From positions 24,836,068-24,900,067 of the forward strand of contig OZ022259.1 in assembly GCA_963978905.1 (NCBI GenBank): 64,000 bases of DNA, given 5' to 3'. Shown piece by piece: positions 1 to 12,473 of this stretch. Within the stretch, counting starts at the first letter, position 1, and each line of letters opens with the position of its first letter. The position numbers and the translations under genes were made by a program. The stretch comes from Trichostrongylus colubriformis. Lineage: Eukaryota > Nematoda > Chromadorea > Rhabditida > Trichostrongylidae. A model generated the notes under the pieces. The model ran no database searches, had not been told where the DNA came from, and worked only from the letters and a program-made list of their open reading frames with translations.

Positions 1-1612
1 GCACTATTTTTACCTTTGGGTCAAATAAGTCGCGGGGGTGGGGGAGACGCAATATTTTTACCTTTGGGTCAAATAAGGATCGTGGCTAATTCTCTCCAAG
101 TACTGCCATTTCTGTTCCCGCACGCGCGTGGCTGCGTTGCGGTTTTCTCACTTGAGCACATAATATTCTCATGCGAGGAGCTTTACAATGCATGTATCGT
201 GTCAGTGAACAGTTTGGAGTCCTCTCCAAGTACTGCCATTTCACTTTTCCACGCGTACACACACGTTTCCATGCAAAGTGGTATACGCACACTCGTACAT
301 AACGTCCTTTTGGAAGGATTTAAACGGCGAGTAACATTCTCTTTTGCGTGGTCGCTACTTGAATGAGATGCCCACAATGCATGTGTTGGTGTTTAGACTT
401 TAGCAGAATGATGTGTCTTCGAAATATTCTTTCTTGAAGTCATCCTTTGTGACTAGATGCTTATTATGGAAAGTGACTTCTGTAAACTTTTATAATTCTG
501 ACACGCGTGACAGTGACCTCAGTGAGTGAAAGTGACCCGTAAGACCCTATTAGGTAACGCAATATGTGGTTTTTTTCATGTAGAGGGAGCGGATATTAAC
601 GTGAATGTTATCCTGTGCCTAGGGAGAAGAACGGAGCTCCCGGCTGAGTAACTCGTTGCCACGTGCATGAATTGGTCTCTCACGTGAGAATTGGATAATT
701 GACGTGGAGCTCCTTCCCTCTCCATAGGCTAAGGCTTGAAACTGATTTGTTGGATACCTTTTTATGCGATTGGAAGAATATAAAGGAAATAGATATGATA
801 TGAAAATGAGCAGACTAAAAATCCTGAAAATGAATTGCAATTCCATGCAATTTTAGTGAAAAATAGTGATCACACAAAGTGTGCTTGAATTTTTGTTGAT
901 TGCAGTACGGAAACTGCTCTTGCGATGCTTTTTGTACTCTATAAACACAACGTACTCAAAAATGGCACAAGGGATTATGAAAATTGGCCTCTGTCAATTC
1001 GGTTTACTGAAAGTTCTGATTCAAAGGTTGGTGCTAATGTATTTAGTTGAGTGCGCACACTCTTGTGCCCAGCGTCTGTCGTTGTTTTTGCCCCTGTTAC
1101 AGTCTAAGCCTTAGTTGAGGGAAAGTCCTCCTCTCTTCACTGAGGTTTAGTGATGTACCAGGTGAGGAGCAAGCGTGTAAATGAGTCCCCACTCCTAGCA
1201 CCCAAGATTTGATAGTGCTCAGATAAAGCTCCACGACCGATAAGGTGCAGTAATCTTTTGTCAGGTGTATTTGAAATACTTCATCGTACTTCCATAAACA
1301 CTTATGCAGGTCGAACAAAACAAGCTGGGAAGTATAATTTGATACCTAGTTCTCGGAAGAATTTACAGTTCAATGATACACAAACAAACTTCTACACATC
1401 TAAACTGCAGTCAAGACCGAACTCCAAACTGTTCTCTGAAGTGGTCTCCTAAACACGATACATGCATTGTAAAGTTCCTAACGTGAGAATATTATGCGCT
1501 CAAATGAGAAAACCGCGACCCAGCCACGCGCACGCGGGAAAACAAATGGCAGTACTTGGAGAGAAATAGCCGCGATCGTCAAATAAGTCGGGGGAGAGGG
1601 GGGGAGACGCAA
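1..1612. repeat. Element with long degenerate terminal inverted repeats
   Basis: The stretch at about 66-222 reads again in reverse complement at about 1418-1588. Shared words include CTCTCCAAGTACTGCCATTT, GCGCGTGGCTG, CATAATATTCTCA and ACAATGCATGTATCGTGT. The arms are therefore roughly 150-170 bp and enclose about 1.2 kb with no recognisable coding sequence. The word CTCTCCAAGTACTGCCATTT also recurs directly at about 223. The left edge lies at or beyond the window start, so exact ends and target duplication cannot be set. It is probably a non-autonomous DNA transposon. Confidence 0.6.
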
Positions 1613-1790
1613 CTTTGCGTCGACGTCAAAGCTCCTTTCCCTCCCTAGGCTTTGGCTAAAATTGATATCCCTTCCTCCCACATGAAAAAAGCATTTGTCA
1701 AAGCATAGGCTTCATCTGCGTTAGCCTAAGCCTAGGGAGGGGAAGAAGCTTTGAGTGGGTGAAAATTTTGCGTCTCCCCACCTCCCCCGA
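1600..1790. repeat. Short palindromic MITE-like repeat
   Basis: Arms at about 1600-1656 and 1722-1788 are inverted copies. GGGAGACGCAA, CAAAGCTCCTTTCCC and CCTAGGCTTTGGCTAA are mirrored by TTAGCCTAAGCCTAGGG, GAAGCTTTGA and TTGCGTCTCCC. Related words occur near 700-735 and 20030, so this is a dispersed family. Confidence 0.6.
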
Positions 1791-2885
1791 CTTGATTTGA
1801 CTCTTACCTCCGTTCAGGCCTTAGGTAAAAAACTACATTTGATTCGAAAACGGGCCCCTAAACTAGATTAGCATCTAAACTCTATTTTTCTCACTCTACC
1901 AAACCCTTTCATTCATAAGGAGTGGGCTGTTTCTTCATTTTGTACAGGTACGTTAATCCTCAAGATCTATCTGGCAAACCTATGTCTTTATCAAATTCTG
2001 GAGAGAGCTTTATTGAAAATTACGGCAACAGTACTCTCGTGTTATCCTTCCACTACCTTTTGCTGCTCGCATAGCACTTGGTTTATTTGTTGGCATTTAT
2101 CGCCTAATCGCTCAAAGGGCATGTTTTTCGGAACTCAGCTGATGAGGAAGCGTGCCCGGTACGCGCAGTCTAAGTCCAGTCGGTTTTTTATGATTTCTCG
2201 TTGTGTCTGATGCTTTTCGGTTTACTGTCTTATACTTGATGTGATTCCTTCATGATGCGGTCATCATGAAGAAACCTGGACTGTGATGTGATGAAATGTT
2301 TTCAATGCACTTGTGGTTTGCCAAGGGCTTGTTTGTCACTTCAGGTGCACGTGTTGGCCTGTTCTTGAGTAACAATGAAATTTTGTACTTCCTATTCGCC
2401 ATCTTTGCTAGCCAAAGCCATCACTTTACCATGGTGCACTTCTGTAGTTCCGTAGAATATCAGAAAACCTTGGGAAGGAACAATTCAAGGAACAGGAACA
2501 GGAACAACTCTACGTCCAGTTTGCACTACTTCATCTGACGCATTTACCTTACTATGGGCAACTTCGTTGTGTGATTGCTTCTTTTTAAGCTATACGTAAA
2601 GCTGCACACCTTTTTCCTATCTACTTCCAAAGCAGTTTGTATTTCGTATGGGTTAGCTCTGAAAATAACATGATTAATTTGTCCCTGAAATCTTCATTGA
2701 TGCGCATGTTACTTTACTTCCTTTTTCTGAAACCTCCTGGAATTCATTTTCATGTTTTTGCTATTATAAATATTAGAATGTTAGCGAGAGCTATGAGACA
2801 GCGATACTTTTCAGTCGCTGATTGTCCCATTTATTAGCTGCATCTGATTGCAGTCATCTTCCATCTGTTCACATGGATTACAAGT
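1791..2885. other. Intergenic, no gene seen
   Basis: AT-rich sequence between the repeats and the TRIM-NHL gene. It has only short open frames without splice or motif support. It presumably carries the upstream control region of the gene that begins at 2914, but I see no specific site. Confidence 0.5.
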
Positions 2886-2896
2886 ATCTTTTGTAG
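2886..2896 (+). promoter_or_regulatory. 3' splice acceptor just upstream of the TRIM-NHL start codon
   Basis: A T-rich tract ending in TTTTGTAG at 2896 lies 17 bp before the ATG at 2914. In nematodes such a site directly ahead of the initiator codon is either a spliced-leader trans-splice acceptor or the end of a 5' UTR intron. The sequence cannot distinguish these. Confidence 0.5.
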
Positions 2897-2913
2897 GCGA
2901 CCCAGAGTTCACC

Positions 2914-5900
2914 ATGGGTGACCAGAATGGTCGCATAGACTCACCTCTGAGCAGCCATGAGTTCGACAAATCTGTAAGTCCACCAAGTCTTGACCGAAGT
3001 CGTGAGAGTGATGCCTTCAGGTAGGGTCTTATAATGGTTGCATTTCGAATATACTAGTCTGTGTTTCAGATCGAACACTTCCAGTCCGTTATTGAATACA
3101 GAACCCCTACCACTCGATGACCAGTCACATTGTCCTTACTGTCATAAAGACTTCAGAAAGGTAGGTGGTAATTCCAACAATATGTGGACTTTCTTACGCA
3201 TCGATCCCTCTTACAGCCACGCGTCTTGGACTGTCTCCACTCAATGTGCGAAGACTGCATAATAGCGCAGTTGGATGGTCGGCGAGATGCACAAAAAACA
3301 AGTGATCAGGCTAATCGTAATCCTACAGATTGTGAGCTGGAAACACCGAAACGTTAGTGCTGATGCTTCTTTTTTTGCATTGTTTTTATGAAGATTTGAT
3401 CGGGAAGAGGTTTAGATACTGTAGGGCATCATTCGTTTGAGTTTGTTTTTAGTGAAAGAACGTCCAACTCCTCCTGGCGTGATCCGTTGTCCAATATGTG
3501 CGCAAGAATCTCACGTTGGAAACGATGTGCGATATGTGCATACAATGCTTCTGGACTACGTGAGTAGATTTTTCGTTGATTCTAATCACCATTTTCTTCA
3601 GAACTTTAACTCGAAAACTCATGCTTGGTCATGTTGGATTGAAATTGTTGCGGGGTAGATGTGCATTGTTCAGGTCCGACTTGCGGAAAATGAGGAAGCC
3701 GTTGGAGAGCGACGCTGTCGCGCGTGTAAGTCTGAACAACCCGCGATTGCTGTTTGTAGACAGTGTCAGTCAGATCTATGTTCAAACTGCCTATCTGCTC
3801 ACAGTGTTATGCGTATGTTTGAAGGGCATGAGGTTGGTTCTTTATTTGTGCTGACTGTAATGATGTGATGATGACTGTATCCTTGAGTGCTTGGAATGTT
3901 CTTCGATGTCACTTCAGGTAATGACGTATGCTGAAATGGAACAGCGTGGTCAGCGTGGAGATGTACGCCCAGTGCAGTGCCCAACGCACTCACTTCCCTA
4001 TAAAATGCTCTGTGCAACTTGTGAGACCTTATGCTGTAAAGTATGTCTCGAAATGGAGCATCTCAACCATAAGGTAGGTTACAGACCTTTGATTTTCGTG
4101 AAATGGGGACATAAACCTTATGGACATAGTTGTGGGGTCGAAAATAGTCTTTGTTAGTGTCTAATAACGCTATGAAGCCAGATTATACGTAGTGTTCAGG
4201 TAGTCGAAGTGAATGCGAGAGTTGTGTTCACAATTCAGTCTGAAATTGAAAAGCTGGCAGACAAGGTTGAGAAAAAGGTTAGCGGTATTTCACATAATAT
4301 ATGATCAAATGCCCAGGTTTGCTTTTTAGTGGCGCGATTCGATGGCGGAATGGAGTGCCATTCCGGATCGATCTGCAAGTCTCCACGAACAGTATGAAGC
4401 AGCAAAGGTCCATGTAGAAATGGCTTTCGATGATCTTCTTAAAGCGCTTGAGGAAGCTAAGGCCAACAAGGTTCGTTGTTGTGGTCCTTTTAGTATCTTG
4501 ACCCATCTGTTTAGTTGTGATTTGTAATTCAGTGTCTTGTCTCATCTCCTTAGTCCGTAACCGTACAAGGATAATTTTTCGCTTTAGCTTGCACAGTTGG
4601 AGGAAACCCGTCAGAAACAAGAAGTAGCAATCGAAGATTTATATAGGAAGATGAATCTAAATGAAGCGAGAGTGAGCGATGCACTTAGGTTGGTCAATTG
4701 CCGCCCATTTTAGTTTGAATTGTACTTTTGTTCACCGTGCAACCTCAGCTGGGCACCATGAATAGACATATTAAGTCAGTTAGACATTTAAAGTAATTTG
4801 GATTTGTCCGTGTTTAGCGGTAGTGCTGACGTTCATTATGGTTGTTGCAAGGCTCTCTCACTCTAAACTTCTAGGAGGGGTTACTCTGTGTTCACGATTT
4901 GGGAGGTTACCCAAAATTCAGGCTGCGATGTATGTGCAACTCATTGACGCGTCCCAACTTTCATCAAGACCTCACGGTCAATCAGTTAGGGGAGGAGTAC
5001 GACCGCGAATTGTTTTTGCCACGTTCTTTTAGCTATGCAGTGAACGCGGAAATGTCTGCGGGAGAACCGCATTTGGGAAAGTGAAGAGTACACCTTTCTT
5101 GTCATTCCATTCTATTACTTCTCCATATGGCATTCATTTGAGCAATACCATATTATGCTTCCTAATCCCATCAAAACTGTAGTTGAAAATGCACATACGC
5201 ATCAAGCAGTTTCCTCTCCATGCAGTTGTCATGTCTTCACAAGTTTACTTTTTCCTGCATTATTTTACCTGTGTAGGTTCATATGTAATGGAAGTAGTTG
5301 TAGCTAGTGGCTCTCTGTACATTATGCCGCGGCAAAATTTCGCTGAAGAGGTTTGAACTTACTCGCGTACGAACCCTTTTCGGTTATTTCGCGTGTTGCC
5401 ATAGCTAACGATGGACACTGTTTAGGGTGAATGTGATGGTATGCCATATTATCGTTAAATGGCCCTTAATCGGTTTTCCAGATTTGCACGTAACCTGCTT
5501 TCAAAATCGAATGGAATGGAATTACTAGCTAGTCGTCGTAAAGTTGTGCAACAGCTCAATAACCTGGCCCATACTATGCCAGCCTTGGGCATCCAGGTAT
5601 CTCTTGATTTCTTTCATTATAATTCTATATTTTTGGTTCTGTTTTAATGGACTTTTTTAGGTGGAACTCGAGTATCAGCCGTTATCGAAAAAGCAGCTAG
5701 ACACACACATGAACGCCATTTGTGGAAATGTCATCGGTGAGTTTTCGGAGATTTTCTGAACTTGTTTTGATGCCTGGTAGCTCTAAATCTCTCGGTGGTT
5801 GTACTCAATCACTGTGATACTCGTATGCAGTACCGACAATCGACAATGTTTCAATGATATTTGCAGGCCGAATGGTATCTGCCAACGTCAAGGAAACAAT

Positions 5901-8891
5901 CACGGTGCAGCAACCACCTGCACAACCAGCACAGCCAGCTCAACCGGAATATCCATCGACCAGAGTTGGTGCTGCAGCATTGCCTGGTGCAACCGATTGG
6001 AATCGTACGTTGAGCAATGGTCATGGGTCAACCGGTGACTTGGGAGCGATTGGCATCGAGAGAAAGAAGTCAAAGTACGTGATCTAGTCTTACTTTCGGA
6101 CTTTGGTGCAAAATTATTCATTTAAGCATTTCATCTGCGTGGAGTAACAGCATTGGACCATCCCGAGTTAGTGGTCCAGGCGGCGATGCGTTTGGCTGGC
6201 CGCCCAGTAGTCACCCACCCGATCTACCCTCGCCTTCTCCTCCCATACCATTGAAAGACGTTGCTCCGCCAAGTTTCACTGTTGGCGGGCCAGGTGTCAT
6301 CGGACAGCCTTCGAACGCGGTTCCTTCAGTCACTGCATCGGGAGGAAATGTAAGTCGAACCTCGATCCGTTTTAAGTAGGAAAGTAGCTGTAAGTAAATG
6401 CTATGAGCTATGAGCGGATGCAAGATGTTCTGCGGACTTTTGTTTCTTCAGCTGTTGGACGCAGTTGTGTGCATGTAAGGGGCGCTCAAAATCGGGGAGG
6501 AAGATAGATCTGCCATGATGTGCTCGTATAAGTGCATGAGCGAACATCCATGGGCTCGTTTGGTGAACCTTGTGCATGTGGTGAACCTTGTGCACATAGT
6601 AGTGCACCTCTGCACCACTATGGCCGAGCACTGCAATTTTTTACTTTTAATTCCTCTGGTATTTCATTACAATTGTTACATTTGGCCATATTAAATAATA
6701 AACATACTTCCAATTATCATTGGGTCTATCTGATCATTCTAAGCCTTTTGAAGATCTTGCACTAAAGTGGCGCAATGCGAAGTTTTTGAGGTGACTTTTT
6801 GTTAGCGCTGTGTCTTTTTGTTTCATCGTTAACATCACATAATTGAGTTGGAATACGTTCACGTTGTGTGAAAGGGCATGATAATTTGGCTAGTTTCTCG
6901 CTCGATTTTACCGTTTTTGGTGTTCACTTGTCTGAGTAACGCCGTGAGGTAGCATTTTTGATTTCAGCCTTTATTAACTGGAGCATCAAACACCGCATCG
7001 ATGATCTATAACAATTATCAGTGGCCACCATCGTCCAATCCAGCTCAAGCGGCTGACCTTCGTTTGTTCCCACCCATGTCACATCCGTCATCAGTTGTCG
7101 GAGCGAGTCAACTGAAATTGGCCCAAGCTCAGGCAGCACAGGTGAGAATTAGCTCCGCTTCTGTCCTTCCAAGTGCTTAGTAGTCCTTCAAATTCGTGTC
7201 TGTTTTTTAGCTCCAAGCAGCACTTCTTTTGCAGAATAATGGGCTTGGGAATCCCAATCTACTGATGGTAAGCGCTCTTTCAATCTCTCTTTTACTTGCT
7301 ACGTTGCGTACCTCGTTTATGGTAATTGCAGCAGGCACGGCTACGTTCACTGGGACCAGGAGTGGATCCGCTTTTGGCGTTAGGGGGTCTGTCACTTACT
7401 AGTGGTCCAGGAGATGGGAGCGCTCTACTAGGCAGTGGAGCACAAAGGAGTTCACCTCAAGAGCTATTGAACTCGGCTCGCGTGCCAGAGTTGAAGATTC
7501 ATAGGTTGGCCTTCAACACATTTGCTTTGGCTCACACTCAAGCACGTTTCTTTCTTTTTTTTTCTTTCTCGGTATATGTTCTGCTGCTTTCTTTCTATAT
7601 TATGATTACAGCGTGTTTGGCACAAGTCAGCAAGGTAGCTCCATGCGTGAATTGCATTGTCCATCCGGTTTTTGCTTATCGGAGAGCGACGACATCCTTA
7701 TTGCTGATACGAACAATCATCGTATTGTGGTTTGTGGCCCGCCTCACCCATGGAAGATCGGGAGACCAGGAACGGTAAGTTCAAATTACTAATCATGTAT
7801 ATGTCGCTGTGATCTAACTCGGTCAGAGTGTGTACGCCCAACTGTTTCTTTCTTGGGTGTAGAACATATGTACTTGGTACTCCTTGTTCTAGGATGACGG
7901 ACAGCTATGTTTTCCGCGCAAGGTGATTGCTTTGAAAGGTGACGTTACAAGGTACGCTGTTCTTGACAAAGGTGTGGATGGCAAGACACGTGCCCAGCTA
8001 TTCGACCAACGTGGTGAATTCATCAAGCGCATCAATATGGGTGAGTTTAAAATAGAGCTCACAAGTTCATGCTTTTGTGTTACTTATTCTAGTCTTATTT
8101 TTATTGAGGTTTAAATTATGTATTTCCAGTCCCTTTGGTTCCACGAGGTGGAATTGAGGTATCAGCTGCCTCTTGTACGTCGTCTGGACACCTTCTGTTA
8201 GTGGACACCAGTGGAGTTGTTTATTGCATTGGTGAGTCCAGACGTGATGTTCACTCAAATATGTAAAGCGCTGAACGATTTGCTTTCAGACGTAGACGTA
8301 CCCAGAGTTGTGTTTTGGTTTGATGCGTCGTCTCATCTTGGTGAAGCAAGTGATGTAGCCATCTATGAGAAAAACGTCTACATTACTGATTTTAAACATC
8401 ATTGCGTGCAAGTTTTCAACACCGATGGTAAGGAGAATCAGAATCTCATGTGAACCACAGATAAACATAAAATCATATCCTCGTTGTGTTTAGGGCAGTT
8501 CATACGTAAATTGGGTGAACCATCACAGACACCATATCCGATTGGAATTGACGTATCAAAGAATGGAGACGTTCTTGTCGCCGATACTCATGGGAACCAT
8601 CTTCACGTCGTGGTTTTCACTGCAGACGGCACGCTTCAGCAATCTTTCACTCATAATGAGTTCAGGGTAAGCAGTTTTCCACATTGGACAATAACTTTTC
8701 TTGGGTCTCATCAGAATATATGATCGAAAAGTGTTAGTTTCGGGTATTTTTAGAGACGCATTCATAAGATGAAATATCATTTGCAGCTATCGCGTTGCGT
8801 TGGTCTACGTGTTGCTGGAAGTGGACATGTTGTTACATTGTGTAAACATAACCATACACTTTTTGTGTTCAAACCGCTCTACATTCGTTAG
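2914..8891 (+). CDS. TRIM-NHL protein, probable NHL-2 orthologue (22 coding exons)
   Basis: Exons, all phase-consistent: 2914-3020, 3070-3160, 3217-3352, 3453-3559, 3674-3832, 3918-4073, 4200-4277, 4330-4470, 4588-4688, 5482-5596, 5661-5736, 5867-6074, 6127-6349, 6968-7141, 7211-7267, 7332-7504, 7612-7774, 7893-8040, 8130-8231, 8290-8427, 8494-8666, 8787-8891, giving about 976 aa. A C3HC4 RING runs C57-x2-C60-x11-C72-x-H74-x2-C77-x2-C80 then C124-x2-C127, with a long loop before the last pair. B-box 1 starts at C162, B-box 2 at about C221; a coiled coil spans about 253-390. A Pro/Gln/Ser-rich linker follows, then an NHL propeller from about residue 700 (ILIADTNNHRIVV, VYITDFKHHCVQVF, VLVADTHGNHLHVVVF). 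TRIM-NHL proteins are RNA-binding and ubiquitin-ligase regulators; NHL-2 is a miRNA-pathway cofactor in C. elegans. The divergent NHL domain and lack of a filamin domain argue against LIN-41, NHL-1 and NCL-1, but assignment within the family is inference. The exon 13 acceptor could also lie 18 or 24 bp downstream. Confidence 0.92.
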
Positions 8892-10980
8892 AGTTCAACC
8901 TACAGTTGGAATTGATATGCCTGAAACGCCAGAGGGCTTGGAAATTGGGAATTTTATTTCCATCCGATCGAATAGCTACTTTTTTTAAAAGTTTCTGTAT
9001 CTTCACAAAACGCTGTTCGTGTACCTTTCTCTATTCACGCTCTCTTCCTTGACGCTTGCGGTTACAATTACCGCTGGCTCGTTTTTCTTCAAAGTCGTAT
9101 GCTCGACAAAGCCCTTGCTTCATTTTCTTGTAGTTCTAGCATCATCGCTTAGGCCCTCTTCGGTAGCGTATCGATCTCTTTTTGTGGGGCGAATTATCCC
9201 GAGTTGTAAATGCGGGTCAGTAGAGGTGTATGTGTATGCATGAGTATGTAATTTTTTTATCATGTTAGTGTGTTTTGTGGTCATATCTCTCCAGGTAATC
9301 TCTTTTTCCATAGACTTTCAACCCATGAGCTCTTGAAATATCAAAATTATCCGTTATAGGAGTGTTGTGCTCATCTAAATCTATTGAGCCGTTTTCCCTG
9401 AACCATTTTGGACCTGAGTTTTCCCATTTTCTTCTCAAATCCCTGGATCGGGATGAGTGCTTTGAAATCGTTCGTTTTGGCTATGCACTCGCATTGCTCG
9501 CACATTGAGACGTATGCGGAAATTGTGGGAATATCAAAGAGTTCCATAGGCTGTAGGTGGGCATATGCAGATCCTTAAAATTCATTTGGTTGGGCGCAAA
9601 TCGTTTGCATTCATGGTACCATGTTAGTTATATTGGTTTTCCGGTGTTGTGTTTGGCTCCTTTTCACTGTTTGCTCACATAAGCAGTTTGCTTAGATGGT
9701 TATTCTTAGTAGTAATATTATAATTCTGACGTTGTCCTTCACTTATACGGTGTCTCATCTAAATAGTTTTTTAGCGTTTATGACATTTTCGTAGTATTGT
9801 TTTCCCACCTGGAAGAAAAGGCCAGTTGACGAGTGAGGACTTACAGCTTGCTTGGTATTACTATACACATCTTGCAAACTACGACAATTTAATCATAGGG
9901 CGCCGAGCGCGTTAGTTGCAAACTTACTTTCTCAGACAATTTCTCTCTTTCTCCCATCATGGTCTGTTTCCTTTCAATCGCGCGGCTCCATTTTGTTTCT
10001 CTCTTTTATTCAAGAGAGGGAGCGTCGGCGTGAGATATTACACGAGATTTTTTTGCATCCATTTTTTGTGTTTCCGTTCCCAATTGTTACATGGTTCCTC
10101 ACCGTACCGTTGTGTAGCTGTACCAGTTGTCCCATTTTTAAGATTATTTCCCTCTATTTGTTATTGTCGAACTTTCAAGTTAGTCGTCTAGCCATTGATT
10201 CTAGTGTTAAGATGTGCTTTGACGGTGTAATTTATGTCAGTTACTCGAAACATATTCACTGCAATAGAGCACATTTTGGTTAAGGGTTAAGAATAGCTGA
10301 CGTAAACTTGTTTCCCTAGCCGATGTGAAGCTTTGGTTGATCTGTCGCAATAAGTCTACTATGCAGTGTTTTTTTTTTGCAACCTTCTCGTGAAAGATGG
10401 AGAAATCGCCATAGTGTTCACATCAGCTGGGTATGTACAGCTACGAATTTCTCTGTTTTACGTCTACGCCTATACATTCCGTGCTGTGCGATGTTTACAG
10501 TGTTGGTTATCATCATGCTCGGTGCTTGTCAGACCCCTTTTCGTTGTCCTATTATTTTGATTTACAGAGTTCTTTTTTCGTTGTAAGTAGTATTTCTAAT
10601 TTCGCACCCTTATCACATGCATGTATTCGTTGGATGTTTATAATCCGTTATATATCTATCCTACCTAATTAGTCATGTTACTCGATGATATATTAATTTG
10701 TTACTGTATAATTTTTCATATTTAATCAGCTGTTGTTTAGATTTCTTATCATTATATGATGTGGTGTATTATTTAGAATTCAAGAATATATTTTGATATA
10801 GGATAGCTCGCTTTCATTTTGTTTTTTACAGGTTTGTCTTTTATATTTTCTCATCACTACTATAGGGGATTTCATATATGTCTGTTCAATCGATTCCGCT
10901 CTATACTCTTCATTCGTACTTTAACGATCGGGAATTTTATGCAGTTTATTATCAAATAAATATTGGTGTTTCTGCAAGAT
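8892..10980 (+). other. T-rich downstream region, possible long 3' UTR of the TRIM-NHL gene
   Basis: About 2 kb of strongly T-rich sequence without convincing coding exons follows the stop codon. The clearest poly(A) signal on this strand is AATAAA at 10955-10960. A 3' UTR of this length would be unusual for a nematode but not for a post-transcriptionally regulated gene. The assignment is inference from position and composition. Confidence 0.35.
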
Positions 10981-11265
10981 TTATTACTGTCAAGGCTTTT
11001 GCCCTATTATGGCTGTTCAGTGTACAGACAAAAAACTTGTAAATTAGTGTCTGGTTCTCCAAGCAGCTTGATGGGGTTGTAAAACAGTTTGGAAAGGATC
11101 TGGTAGTCTTGATCGGATGACACACTTTTAGCGAGTTGCTACAACTCAAAGGGATGCCTTTTTTTATTATTTGGATAGGAATTGTATTTACTATCTATGA
11201 AGCCACTCCTAGTCCATTACGACTTGATAGGGTAGACCATCTTTGTCTCTAGAGATCCCACCTAC

Positions 11266-11520
11266 TCACGCGAAACGGTTCTGTGAAATTTTGTGATGGC
11301 CTGAAACATGAGTGTATCCTTTTCCTTTTTGCCCATTGTCGCATGTTAGAACAGCTACGGTATGATAGGGTTGAGAAACAAGAGTAACTTCAATCGTTAA
11401 AGGAATCTTATACGGAAGAGTGAGTTTCTTCGTTAACCATATGTTTATGTTGTATTTGCCTAATAAGGGACGCATGCAAAGTTTCACGAAAAAAATGACT
11501 GTCTTCAACGGAGGAGTATC
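11266..11520 (-). repeat. Dispersed repeat, copy of the 33.2-35.1 kb TIR family
   Basis: On the minus strand, CGTGAAACTTTGCATGCG and the following bases up to ACATAAACATATGG match the segments starting near 33225 and 34993 (+) and the one ending near 34765 (-). The open frame across it on the plus strand (11420-11803) is most likely a by-product of the repeat. Confidence 0.55.
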
Positions 11521-11689
11521 GAGTGTGCAGGTAGTGATGGATTCTACGGAGAGATCGACCGATCTCTATAGGGTTCCTATCGTTCAAGAAGTGCGAAAGC
11601 CGCACTCTGTGAGTGAATATATCAAAGGCCTAACATGGAAACAAATCTGGCTTAAGGGAGCCGCATTGCTGAAAGGCATCGTGAGGGGT

Positions 11690-12010
11690 AAGAAGAACTG
11701 GGAATACATGTTCTGTGAAAACATACCTACGTTAGAAGAGGTGATGTGTGGCGAAGCTCGCACTGAGGAAAGCGCGGCTTGGGAGCTTATCACGATCTCA
11801 TAGCACGGCATGTCATCCTGCAGTACTGCCGCCGGGCGAGTTGCGAGAACGGGACGACGTTCGCAGTCGATTGATTTGGCCTCACTGCCCATCTGCAGTC
11901 TACCCCGGCTAGTGACGCAGAGGGGTGAGAGAAGGGGTTTCTGGTTCCCTATTCTCGATTTTTCGCCGTTTTATTTCCTTCTTTCTCTACTGTTACATTA
12001 ATACTTTTAT
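11690..12010 (+). repeat. Dispersed repeat shared (inverted) with 61560-61895
   Basis: Words such as TTCTGTGAAAACATA, GTCTACCCCGGCTAGTGACG and CAGAGGGGTGAGAG...TTTCT, plus a T/C-rich tail with TTTCTCTACTGTTACATT, reappear in the opposite orientation near 61,590-61,890. Neither copy shows a recognisable product. It is probably a non-autonomous element fragment. Confidence 0.55.
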
Positions 12011-12450
12011 ATTTTTTTATACCCCTACTTTTATATCCCACACTCTGCCAAACTTACCCTTTCCGATCTCCTTGAATATGAACACAAGGCCTCCAGACTT
12101 ACAGGATGGTTTGCATTGAGTGGGCAAACGGTAATGAAAGAATGGTGTTAAAAATGTCAAATCAGGCAATGGGAGATAAACGATGAGGCAAAAGGAAGAG
12201 GTAGGTGGAACCCACTTGCCCTGGCTCACAATCCTTTATTCGAACTTTTGATTGCGCCAGGATGTGGATTCGAACGCAATGATCCCAAGCGCCTGTCCCC
12301 CCCCCCTTCCCAAATGAATGAAATTTTGAAGCACAAGTTTAGAACCAAATACTTGTCTTGTATAGGTGCCGTAATGGATTCGAAGTCCGCATTGCGTATA
12401 TTTGGATTTGCGCGCGCGAACTGAAAATATTCAAATTTTTTGCGAGTTTC
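12011..12450. other. Intergenic, no gene seen
   Basis: No supported exon. A run of about 10 C at 12297-12307 is low complexity. The segment presumably contains the promoter of the ORC4 gene starting at 12474. Confidence 0.4.
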
Positions 12451-12461
12451 CACATTTATAG
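12451..12461 (+). promoter_or_regulatory. 3' splice acceptor ahead of the orc-4 start codon
   Basis: CACATTTATAG ends at 12461, 12 bp before the ATG at 12474. That is a typical spacing for a nematode spliced-leader acceptor, and it supports choosing that ATG. Confidence 0.45.
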
Positions 12462-12473
12462 CGTGGCAGAGTC

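Noticed and set aside
9852..10283. 143-codon frame downstream of the TRIM-NHL gene
   Set aside because: T-rich DNA gives Phe/Leu/Ser-rich frames in several phases; there is no conserved feature. Treated as downstream or 3' UTR sequence.
11420..11803. 127-codon plus-strand open frame
   Set aside because: It starts in a dispersed repeat arm and runs into another dispersed repeat (partner at 61.6 kb). No splice context or domain.
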